From Candidatus Pacearchaeota archaeon CG10_big_fil_rev_8_21_14_0_10_32_14 (GTDB lineage: Archaea > Nanobdellota > Nanobdellia > Pacearchaeales > GW2011-AR1), in contig PFCY01000104.1 in NCBI GenBank assembly GCA_002763085.1, positions 1 through 15,531 of the forward strand: 15,531 nt of DNA, in the 5' to 3' direction. The translations under genes and the position numbers were made by a program. Shown here piece by piece: positions 1 through 5,899 of this stretch. Position 1 is the first letter of the stretch. Each line of letters opens with the position of its first letter. The notes beneath the pieces are model-generated. The model did no database searches and was not told the DNA's origin. It worked only from the letters and a program-made list of their open reading frames with translations.

Positions 1-76
1 CATTCTAATCACCAATAATTAGAATGGCTCAGGGTAGATTAATTTTTACCCTGAGGACTTTTTCAACAGAGCCATT
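1..76. repeat. Nested inverted repeats, possible end of an IS element
   Basis: Three pairings are visible. CATTCTAAT (1-9) pairs with ATTAGAATG (18-26). CTCAGGGTA (28-36) pairs with TACCCTGAG (47-55). AATGGCTC (23-30) pairs with GAGCCATT (69-76). Read on the minus strand from 73, the segment begins GGCTCTGTTGAAAAAGTC, which resembles the terminal repeats of IS6-type elements as I remember them and shares GCTCTGT with both ends of the IS at 1497-2489. I infer the terminus of a mobile element whose body lies left of the window. It could instead be a structured RNA or a rho-independent-like hairpin array. Confidence 0.4.
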
Positions 77-97
77 ATGGAACTCAAATCAACAAAG

Positions 98-106
98 TTT
101 ATAAAC
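98..106 (+). promoter_or_regulatory. TATA box of the cupredoxin operon
   Basis: TTTATAAAC is centred at 102, 25 bp before the ATG at 127. This is the spacing expected for an archaeal promoter whose transcript starts at the start codon (leaderless). Confidence 0.6.
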
Positions 107-126
107 ATAAAACTTCACAATTGTTA

Positions 127-558
127 ATGAAAAAATTAATAGTAGCAGTTGTCCTCAGTATTGTGATAGTTATTTCTATTTTAGGATTTTTTTATTTTAA
201 TAATCGGTCTTCATCCAATTTGAGTGAAAGTACTATTTCTATTAAAGATCAAAATACAGAAAGTTCTACTATGGGTTCAAGTTCAGATACAAACTCAAAC
301 ACGAAGGTGATTACAATTGACGCCAAAAAATTTGAATTTACTCCTAACATGATTAAAGTGAAAAAAGGAGATAACGTAAAAATCGTTTTGAACAATGAAG
401 ATTTCGCTCATGGAATATCAATTCCTGATTTTAATGTTAAAGGGATAGATTCTGTAGAATTTACTGCCGATAAAACTGGGACATTTCAATTCAGATGTCC
501 AACCATATGTGGATCAGGGCACAGAGAAATGACGGGCAATTTAGTCGTTGAAGAATGA
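127..558 (+). CDS. Membrane-anchored CuA-type cupredoxin (COX2-like soluble domain)
   Basis: A 143-residue protein with an N-terminal hydrophobic segment (about residues 3-24), a Ser/Thr/Asn-rich linker (about 27-60) and a C-terminal cupredoxin domain. The domain carries His95 and the block C124-PTI-C128-GSG-H132-RE-M135. This matches the CuA dinuclear copper signature CxxxCxxxHxxM of cytochrome c oxidase subunit II and nitrous-oxide reductase. It should sit outside the membrane, tethered by the single helix, and act in electron transfer or copper handling. Subunit II normally has two TM helices and adjoins subunit I; neither is seen here, so it is not a plain oxidase subunit. The ATG at 127 is preferred over the in-frame TTG at 121 because a TATA box lies 25 bp upstream. 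Its TGA stop overlaps the next gene's ATG (ATGA), implying coupled translation. The fold and copper site are confident; the physiological partner is unknown. Confidence 0.85.
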   Translation: MKKLIVAVVLSIVIVISILGFFYFNNRSSSNLSESTISIKDQNTESSTMGSSSDTNSNTKVITIDAKKFEFTPNMIKVKKGDNVKIVLNNEDFAHGISIPDFNVKGIDSVEFTADKTGTFQFRCPTICGSGHREMTGNLVVEE

Positions 559-1145
559 AAACGCACAAAACTTTACTTCTCTGTTTTTGTATAGTCATTT
601 TCATTCTTATAACATTTTTTTACATTGTAAAAAATCACCAAAAAACCTCATTTAAATCAAATCAAGAAGCTTTAGACGAGATAAATAATTTACTAGGTCC
701 GCTAGAAGCTCAAAATATTTCACAAAACGATTTTTTAGTATTGAAAGATTTAGTAAAAGATGATAAGCATGCTTCTGGTGAAATCATTGAACTTATCGCC
801 TTATCCGATTATAAAGAATATTCTCATGTCGGCCACGGGATTGGATTCTTGTATGAATACTTGAAAACGGGAAAGGAACGAAATTGCCCTGGGCATAGTC
901 TTTCACATTATTATGTCTATATGAAACATGGAAATTACGATTTGGCATCTGATAATCTTAGAGAAGCCAAAAACAGCGTCTCAAAATGGGAGAAACTTGA
1001 AGAAACACATAATTCAACGTATCTTAATGAACAAGATTATTTTGCTTATAAAAAAGTCGTAGAAGAATCAATAAAGAATATTAATAAAGGAAATTCAACT
1101 GTGAGCAATGATTTCATCAGTTATATTGCTGAAGCCCCTTGTTAA
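555..1145 (+). CDS. Unrecognised membrane-anchored His/Cys-rich protein coupled to the cupredoxin
   Basis: 196 residues with one N-terminal TM segment (about 6-26) and an otherwise hydrophilic, mostly helical body predicted to lie outside the cell. I do not recognise the family. The distinctive part is residues 91-120: H91-x2-H94-G, then C111-P-G-H114-SLS-H118-YY. Two clusters of possible metal ligands follow each other, and a single Cys is the last residue (196). There is no CxxCH, so c-type heme is not indicated. The start overlaps the cupredoxin stop as ATGA, so the two are almost certainly made together. By context it may bind copper or assist the CuA site, but that is inference. Its stop lies three bases from the end of the convergent gene at 1149. 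Confidence 0.75.
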   Translation: MKTHKTLLLCFCIVIFILITFFYIVKNHQKTSFKSNQEALDEINNLLGPLEAQNISQNDFLVLKDLVKDDKHASGEIIELIALSDYKEYSHVGHGIGFLYEYLKTGKERNCPGHSLSHYYVYMKHGNYDLASDNLREAKNSVSKWEKLEETHNSTYLNEQDYFAYKKVVEESIKNINKGNSTVSNDFISYIAEAPC

Positions 1146-1148
1146 ACC

Positions 1149-1427
1149 CTAAACCTCTAAATAAATCTCACGCCTATCTTTAAGTTGCTCTCTAAGTCTC
1201 CCATTGCTCAAATAACTTATAATCTCATAAGGATATTTTTCTTCAATAGCAATTTGCTGAGCTGATTGATAAAACTGATTTAACAGCATCTGGCAAAATA
1301 TACAAAACGATTTATCCGGTTCCCCTTTCCTTTTAACGATTTGATCAATATTTTTTGACACGGGATCTAATATATGCTCAAGGAATCCTTTTTCAGCGCC
1401 TTGAAGTTCTGTTTTTTGTCCTAACAT
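1149..1427 (-). CDS. Small hypothetical protein with a CxxC pair
   Basis: 92 residues, mainly helical, no TM segment, ending in TAG. The only obvious motif is C42-IF-C45 within a hydrophobic stretch near the middle; the C-terminus is charged. A two-Cys motif could bind metal or be redox active, but there is no second pair to complete a zinc site within the chain. It faces away from sufB and, before the IS inserted at 1497, would have shared an intergenic region of about 110 bp with it, so a role near Fe-S assembly is possible but unproven. A TATA-like AAAATATATAA on the minus strand (1450-1460) lies about 28 bp upstream, again suggesting a leaderless transcript. Confidence 0.6.
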   Translation of the reverse strand: MLGQKTELQGAEKGFLEHILDPVSKNIDQIVKRKGEPDKSFCIFCQMLLNQFYQSAQQIAIEEKYPYEIISYLSNGRLREQLKDRREIYLEV

Positions 1428-1449
1428 TTAACCTTAAATAATTGGTTTA

Positions 1450-1460
1450 TTATATATTTT
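1450..1460 (-). promoter_or_regulatory. TATA-like box for the gene at 1149-1427
   Basis: AAAATATATAA on the minus strand is centred near 1455, about 28 bp from the start codon at 1427. The region is very AT-rich, so the exact box is uncertain. Confidence 0.4.
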
Positions 1461-1496
1461 ATTAGTATTATTATAAACAAATGTTCATTAAATTTT

Positions 1497-2489
1497 GCTC
1501 TGTTTGGAGTTTCAAAAATTAAAACCGAAAATTAGTTGAATAGAAACGTACTGACCATAACATCATGCAAAAAGAGGTTATTAATCAGTACAATAATAAG
1601 TTAGAAGAACAACTAATTAAACTTTTTCATAGTTCTGACTTGCCATTGCATTTTAACAAAACAGGAAATAAAGAATTTACAAATTATCAGAGAGTATCTA
1701 TTATCATATTATTTCAAAGAAGCAAAAAATCTTTAAGAGATTTTGTCGTCGAATTTAATGAATCAAAATGGATTTCATATCTCGGATTAAAAAAGGTTCC
1801 AAAAAAAAGCACCTTGCATGATTGGTTGACAATATTTGATATGAAAATAATAAGAAAAATGTGCAAAGTGCTTTTGCCAAATGAAATAACTTTAACTTCA
1901 ATTGATGGGACTGGATTTGATTCTTGGCAAAGATCGCGACATTATGAAAAAAGAGCTGGAGAAACACATATTCCCCATATGCCTTATGCCAAAGCAGACT
2001 TATTTATCGACGTGAAAACACAAATAATTCTAGATTACAATTTTATAACTTATCGTGAACATGATGTTATAGGTGCTGAAAGAATATTCAAAAGAAATGA
2101 TATAAAAAATATAATTGGGCTTGGTGATAAAGGATATGATTCAGAAAATCTGCATAAAATTGCACGTGAAAATGGAATTATTTTTTATGCTCCTACAAGA
2201 AAAAGAGATAAAAGAAGTTTAAAAGAAAAACCAAAAGGAAAACATCGTCGAGAATGTGTTGATCTTCCTGAGTTTTATGGAATGAGATGGATTAATGAAA
2301 CAATTAATTCTGTTCTGAAAAGAACACAAATACATTTTTTACGGAGCAAAAAATCATACATGAAGAAAAGAGAATTTGGCTGGCAGGTGATTTTATATAA
2401 TATTAAAAGAAAAATAAAGTTATCTGATAAAAAAGAGGTTCAAACTTATTTTTGTTTAATTATAATATTATGTCCATTCCGGACAGAGC
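1497..2489 (+). mobile_element. IS5-like insertion sequence, 993 bp, upstream of sufB
   Basis: The ends are imperfect inverted repeats: GCTCTGTTTGGA at 1497-1508 and TCCGGACAGAGC at 2478-2489, whose complement is GCTCTGTCCGGA (10 of 12 identical). ATTTT stands immediately outside both ends (1492-1496 and 2490-2494), a plausible 5-bp target duplication. The element carries one DDE transposase gene pointing toward sufB. The insertion point is about 11 bp upstream of the sufB TATA box (2505), so the host promoter survives. Intact repeats and target duplication suggest a fairly recent insertion. Confidence 0.8.
1523..1537 (+). promoter_or_regulatory. BRE/TATA-like element of the transposase
   Basis: AACCGAAAATTAGTT lies about 30 bp before the transposase ATG. 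CCGAAA resembles strong archaeal BRE sequences. The same 15 bases occur at 13581-13595 upstream of the candidate RNA. Confidence 0.4.
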
Positions 2490-2533
2490 ATTTTCCTCAT
2501 AACATTTATATAATCTTAACAATAGTTAACTTA
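1565..2533 (+). CDS. DDE transposase of the IS5-like element, with no stop of its own
   Basis: The catalytic triad is readable: D114 in SIDGTGF, D188 in GLGDKGYD and E245 in RWINETINSVLKR, in the order and context of IS4/IS5-superfamily DDE transposases. A basic segment (about 211-230) lies between the second D and the E. Similarity to transposase sequence ends near residue 285. The frame continues through the right terminal repeat and about 15 further codons to meet the sufB ATG at 2534 in frame, giving an open frame of 791 codons up to 3940. I list the part before sufB. Start ATG 1565 has CCGAAAATTAGTT (1525-1537) upstream, resembling an archaeal BRE plus TATA box. The enzyme looks intact; whether its C-terminal tail matters is unknown. 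Confidence 0.8.
2505..2513 (+). promoter_or_regulatory. sufB TATA box
   Basis: TTTATATAA is centred at 2509, 25 bp before the sufB ATG (2534). It is the original promoter, left intact 11 bp beyond the target duplication of the IS. Confidence 0.65.
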
Positions 2534-3940
2534 ATGACAAAAAATACTGTTTTAGAGATCTCAAGGGAAGTTTACGATAACGCAAACGTTGAAAATTTAA
2601 AATTTAAATCTGAAGTAGGTATAAATGAAGAAGTTGTAAGGAATATTTCTAAAAGCAAGAACGAACCAGAATGGATGCTTCAAAAAAGATTGAATGCTCT
2701 AAAAATTTTCTTCGATAAACAGCTTCCAACTTTTGGACCTTCACTAGCAGATTTAGATTTAAACGAAATCCATTATTTTCTTCAGCCAGACGCAAAAAAA
2801 AATGCGACATCATGGGATGACGTTCCGCAAGATATTAAATTAACTTATGAAAAATTAGGTATTCCTCAAGCTGAAAGAGATGCTCTTGCCGGAGTTGGAG
2901 CGCAGTACGAATCTGAAATAGTTTATCATAAATTAAAAAAAGAATTAGAGGATCTGGGAGTTGTTTTCCTCGACATGGACGAAGCAGTGATTCAATATCC
3001 TAATTTAGTCAAAAAATATTTCATGACTAATTGCGTGCCGGTGGGACTTCACAAATTCTCAGCACTTCACGCATCAGTCTGGAGCGGCGGAACTTTTATT
3101 TATGTTCCAAAAAATGTAAAAGTCACTCAGCCCCTTCAAGCATACTTCAGGATGAACGCGCGTAAAGGCGGACAATTCGAACACACATTGATAATAGCCG
3201 ACGAAGATTCTGTCTTACATTATATAGAAGGATGTTCCGCACCAAGCTACACAGAAAACTCACTTCACGCAGGATGCGTTGAAATTCACGTTCTAAAAAA
3301 CGCGCGTGTCAGATATTCATCAATTGAAAACTGGAGTAAAAATACTTACAACTTAAATACAAAAAGGGCCGTCGTTCATGAAAACGCCGTAATGGAATGG
3401 GTTAACGGAAATATGGGAAGCAAAGTGACAATGTTATATCCATGCTCTGTATTAATTGGAAAAAATGCAAAAACAGATTATTTAGGGATCGCCTTCGCTG
3501 GAGCGGGTCAATATCAGGACACAGGTTGTAAAGTTTATCATTTCAATTCAAACACCTCTTCAAAAATTATAAGCAAGGGAATTTCAAAAGATGGTGGAAT
3601 TTCATCATATCGCGGTCTAGTCCACATTAAAGCAGGAAGTATAAATTCAAAATCACACGTTTCATGTGACGGCCTGATGCTTGACAACATTTCAACATCT
3701 TCAACTCTTCCAAGTATGGAAGTGAAAGAAAACGATGTTAAAGTTTCTCACGAAGCGACAATCGGAAAAGTCGGTGAAGATCAACTTTTTTATTTGATGT
3801 CACGAGGTTTATCCGAAAGTCAAGCAACAAAAATGATTGTTTCAGGTTTCATTGAACCAATCGTAAAAGAATTGCCTCTCGAATACGCTGTCGAATTGAA
3901 TAGATTAATTGAACTTGAAATTGAGAATTCTGTTTGTTAA
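2534..3940 (+). CDS. sufB: Fe-S cluster assembly scaffold SufB
   Basis: 468 residues, the usual SufB length. SufB partners the ATPase SufC (with SufD where present) to build Fe-S clusters in the cytoplasm. Visible family features are the N-terminal EPEWMLQKRLNAL block (about 44-56), the right-handed beta-helix core with EGCSAP (C234), SHVSCDG (C378, equivalent to the essential core Cys of bacterial SufB), SHEATIGKV (H406/E407) and the C-terminal RGLSESQATKMIVSGF. No SufD is present here, fitting archaea that use SufB2C2. The start is placed at ATG 2534, not at the upstream transposase ATG, because SufB homology begins there and a TATA box lies 25 bp before it. It is separated by more than 3 kb from the other suf genes by inserted and unrelated genes. 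The last 23 bp are duplicated at 4686-4708. Confidence 0.95.
   Translation: MTKNTVLEISREVYDNANVENLKFKSEVGINEEVVRNISKSKNEPEWMLQKRLNALKIFFDKQLPTFGPSLADLDLNEIHYFLQPDAKKNATSWDDVPQDIKLTYEKLGIPQAERDALAGVGAQYESEIVYHKLKKELEDLGVVFLDMDEAVIQYPNLVKKYFMTNCVPVGLHKFSALHASVWSGGTFIYVPKNVKVTQPLQAYFRMNARKGGQFEHTLIIADEDSVLHYIEGCSAPSYTENSLHAGCVEIHVLKNARVRYSSIENWSKNTYNLNTKRAVVHENAVMEWVNGNMGSKVTMLYPCSVLIGKNAKTDYLGIAFAGAGQYQDTGCKVYHFNSNTSSKIISKGISKDGGISSYRGLVHIKAGSINSKSHVSCDGLMLDNISTSSTLPSMEVKENDVKVSHEATIGKVGEDQLFYLMSRGLSESQATKMIVSGFIEPIVKELPLEYAVELNRLIELEIENSVC
3918..3940 (+). repeat. Direct repeat copy 1, the end of sufB
   Basis: A 23-bp sequence ending GAATTCTGTTTGTTAA, including the sufB stop codon, recurs exactly at 4686-4708. 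The two copies bracket the protease/DUF5678 pair. This copy also supplies the stop codon of the convergent protease gene. Confidence 0.85.
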
Positions 3941-4356
3941 TCTTCTATTTCAAAGTAAGCCTCTTTTTTGTGAGGATCAAAAAATAACTTTGCCTTAGTT
4001 GTTAACATAAAATCAACACCTAAGAGGCTTGGTTGAGTGGGATTATCCTCGTCTTCTATTGGAATCTCAACCGGCATTTCTACTTCAAATTCATTACCAA
4101 ACTTTAATTTTGATTTCTCAATTATTTTAGTTTTTATTTTTCCTCCACCGATGTTAACAGGTTTGTGTCTTCCATCTAATTTTTTAAGTTGTATCTTAGA
4201 AATTCTCATCTTCTTTGTATCTAAAGGACCAATAAGAGTTATTGGACTTCCCGTATCCACAATAGCATTTATCGGAACAAATCTTGAAAGTTCTTCCACT
4301 CTTAGAATAAAATGAGCCATTACTCTTAAATCTCCTGCAAATTCATAAACTTCCAA
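3937..4356 (-). CDS. Retropepsin-like (clan AA) aspartic protease
   Basis: 139 residues, about the size of a single retropepsin lobe. AIVDTGSPITLIG (31-43) contains the catalytic Asp in the D-T-G-S motif at 34-37, and SLLGVDFML (110-118) matches the conserved second motif near the end of the fold. Such proteases work as homodimers, each giving one Asp. The listed start is TTG 4356; an ATG at 4320 with an AGGAG about 11 bases upstream is a real alternative and would keep all motifs. It lies 16 bases after the broken DUF5678-like gene, a pairing I recall from other archaea and bacteria, possibly functioning together, though substrate and role are unknown. Its stop overlaps the convergent sufB stop by four bases. 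Confidence 0.75.
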   Translation of the reverse strand: MEVYEFAGDLRVMAHFILRVEELSRFVPINAIVDTGSPITLIGPLDTKKMRISKIQLKKLDGRHKPVNIGGGKIKTKIIEKSKLKFGNEFEVEMPVEIPIEDEDNPTQPSLLGVDFMLTTKAKLFFDPHKKEAYFEIED

Positions 4357-4372
4357 GGGAATTCTTTTTATT

Positions 4373-4624
4373 TTAAAGAATTAAAGTGAATCCATCTGGA
4401 TATACAAATTCTATAAAGACATAAGAGGGATTTTCTCCCTTTTTTTCTATTTCATTAATTAATAAATCCACGTTTTTACCAGAAGCAAAAGTTTTAGAAT
4501 CTTTTACTGCTACAAATTTTCCTTCAAAACCCTCTTACCTTAATTTATTTACGTTTTTATGAAACCATTCACTATCTCTTTCAAAGTCTTTCAAAACAGA
4601 CATCTCTTGCAAATTTTGTTCCAT
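4373..4624 (-). pseudogene. DUF5678-like small protein, interrupted by an in-frame TAA
   Basis: From ATG 4624 with a strong GGGGAG ribosome site (4629-4634) the frame runs 29 codons, ending SEWFHKNVNKLR, then meets TAA at 4535-4537. It continues open with EGFEGKFVAVKDSKTFASG and ends near EFVYPDGFTLIL (stop 4373-4375). Ignoring the stop gives 83 codons with the pattern I associate with DUF5678: a WF-x-HxNxxxL helix, then (Y/F)EGK-(F/W)-VAV, a SGK turn and a P-S-x-V-x-I-E-F strand. The TAA sits where Lys is expected (AAA to TAA is one change). No convincing restart codon follows, so the protein is probably lost unless the stop is an error or read through. The function of the family is not known to me. 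Confidence 0.65.
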
Positions 4625-4685
4625 ATTTCTCCCCTTCTTTTCTAATTATTTAAAGATTGTGATATTTAAAAATCGAAAAGAATTA

Positions 4686-4708
4686 AAATTGAGAATTCTG
4701 TTTGTTAA
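4686..4708 (+). repeat. Direct repeat copy 2, a stray copy of the sufB 3' end
   Basis: The 23 bp are identical to 3918-3940 but lie between the DUF5678-like gene and the gene at 4716, where they encode nothing. Left of the match a weaker resemblance continues (GAA-TTAAAATTGAG against GAACTTGAAATTGAG). The spacing between copies is 768 bp. Confidence 0.85.
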
Positions 4709-4715
4709 GAAATCA

Positions 4716-5159
4716 TTATCTAGACTCTCTAACTTGAGAAATCCTATCTGTCGTTTCTTTCAACTCTTTCATAAGTTTACTCATTGTATCATAATAATCC
4801 TCAACAATCTCTCTAACATCTTTCCATAATTGTCTTACTTCGGGCCTGTAGTCAGAAATATCCCCTTCTGGAACTCTAGAAAAATCAACGACCCAGTCGC
4901 AGTAGAGCTGCGGGGTATAACAATTAAATAAATAAGGTTCTTTGGTTTTCGCAATTCTACCGACTATATCTACCGTTCCATTATTCATTGATGCACCTAC
5001 AATTTCTTCATATCTAAAATTTCTAAAATATCCTGCATGATAAGAAATGTTAGCCGGCAGGGTTTCAGAAACGTGTTTCAGCAAATCTTCAACTATTTCC
5101 AAATCTAAATCTTCTTTAAAAGAGATCGTTGTCTCTTCAATGATTTGGTCGATTGTCAT
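4716..5159 (-). CDS. Hypothetical protein with helical C-terminus
   Basis: 147 residues that I do not recognise. The N-terminal two thirds alternate strands and helices, with an aromatic patch around residues 40-50 (YHAGYFRNFRYEE) and two Cys near 79-86 (FNCYTPQLYCDW). The last 45 residues are charged and helical, a possible coiled coil. There is no signal peptide or TM segment. A TATA-like box on the minus strand (5179-5189) stands 25 bp before ATG 5159, so the transcript is probably leaderless. Its 3' end lies eight bases from the stray sufB repeat, so it was probably the direct neighbour of sufB before the protease cassette arrived. Confidence 0.65.
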   Translation of the reverse strand: MTIDQIIEETTISFKEDLDLEIVEDLLKHVSETLPANISYHAGYFRNFRYEEIVGASMNNGTVDIVGRIAKTKEPYLFNCYTPQLYCDWVVDFSRVPEGDISDYRPEVRQLWKDVREIVEDYYDTMSKLMKELKETTDRISQVRESR

Positions 5160-5178
5160 AAAAAATAAATTCGTTATA

Positions 5179-5189
5179 ATTTTATAAGT
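5179..5189 (-). promoter_or_regulatory. TATA box of the gene at 4716-5159
   Basis: ACTTATAAAAT on the minus strand is centred at 5184, 25 bp upstream of ATG 5159. Confidence 0.55.
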
Positions 5190-5313
5190 ATTTAGTTAAT
5201 CTAGAATATATCACATCGATAAAAATCATTTATCAAACTATTAAAACAAAAATTCTCCATCAACTCGTAGTGAATAAATTATGTATAAACTATATAGTTA
5301 CAACACGACAAAA

Positions 5314-5390
5314 TTTATAAATGAATTTTTTATCTATTTTTCATGACGTTGGGGTGACAGCATTCAGAAGCTTTATTCTGATCAACAAAA
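5314..5390 (+). promoter_or_regulatory. Promoter and structured 48-nt leader with a tiny upstream ORF
   Basis: TTTATAAAT (5314-5322) would place the transcript start at about 5343, exactly at an ATG that encodes only M-T-L-G before TGA. The stop overlaps GGGGTGA (5351-5357), which resembles a Shine-Dalgarno site. A hairpin TCAGAA/TTCTGA (5364-5369 with 5376-5381, loop 6) follows, then the real ATG at 5391. Folding the hairpin would bring the ribosome site nearer to the start codon. The upstream ATG is in frame with 5391 but two TGA codons intervene. The remainder of 5160-5313 shows nothing beyond the minus-strand promoter. Confidence 0.4.
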
Positions 5391-5813
5391 ATGATAGCAC
5401 AAAACACATTATTTTTCGCAGTTAACATTGCTTTAATATTCGGAATATTTTTCACCATATTTGTTTTGATTGTTGTGAGAATGACTCAGATTATGCCAAG
5501 AAAAAGAAGATCAGGTTCAGGAAGTACAATTGCAATTGTAATAACTACTATTCTCATAACTTTTGTTATAACTGTTTTCATGACAAATGCTTTCACAGGA
5601 AATGTAAGTGCACAGGAAAATACAAATAACGTTCAGGCGCAAGACAACATAGAACAGAGTATAGATAGAGTAAATTACCTCATGTCTCAATCTCAAGCTG
5701 ATAAGGCTGAATTACAACAACTCAAATATGAACTTGAAGATGCCCTAAACAAATTAAGGCAACAACATCCCAATACAAAACACATCTTGATTCCAACTGG
5801 CGGAGTTAGTTAA
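5391..5813 (+). CDS. Two-TM membrane protein with a C-terminal coiled coil
   Basis: 140 residues, family not recognised. Two hydrophobic segments (about 8-30 and 46-68) flank a short basic loop (PRKRRSGSGS, 36-45), which by the positive-inside rule should be cytoplasmic. A Gln/Asn-rich stretch (74-90) and an amphipathic helix of about 40 residues (86-125, Leu and Ala spaced as in a coiled coil) should then lie outside. It is first in a short unit with a 25-residue membrane peptide and a processive glycosyltransferase, so a role in surface polymer synthesis or export is plausible but only contextual. Confidence 0.65.
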   Translation: MIAQNTLFFAVNIALIFGIFFTIFVLIVVRMTQIMPRKRRSGSGSTIAIVITTILITFVITVFMTNAFTGNVSAQENTNNVQAQDNIEQSIDRVNYLMSQSQADKAELQQLKYELEDALNKLRQQHPNTKHILIPTGGVS

Positions 5814-5821
5814 ATTATAAA

Positions 5822-5899
5822 ATGGTTAAAGAGATTATAAAATTCACAATTGTATTCACATTGTTGTTTTATATAACTCTATATATTTTCTTAAAATGA
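5822..5899 (+). CDS. 25-residue single-helix membrane microprotein
   Basis: The ATG at 5822 opens a 25-codon frame: MVKEIIK, a hydrophobic run (FTIVFTLLFYITLYIF, 8-23) and a final Lys. The TM helix is flanked by Lys on both sides. It starts eight bases after the upstream gene and its TGA overlaps the next ATG as ATGA, the same coupling seen at 555-558. That arrangement argues for translation; the absence of a ribosome site argues somewhat against. If made, it may be a small subunit or regulator of the glycosyltransferase. Confidence 0.45.
   Translation: MVKEIIKFTIVFTLLFYITLYIFLK

Noticed and set aside
1565..3940. A 791-residue transposase-SufB protein as a single functional gene
   Set aside because: SufB homology begins at its own ATG (2534) with its own TATA box, and the upstream part ends at an IS terminus with a target duplication. 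The joined frame is a by-product of insertion.
4037..4315. Plus-strand open frame of 92 codons
   Set aside because: It is the antisense of the protease gene, whose minus-strand frame carries the DTGS and LLGVD motifs.
5343..5390. Box C/D small RNA (ATGACGT and CTGA)
   Set aside because: The C box matches only partly and no second C'/D' pair is seen.
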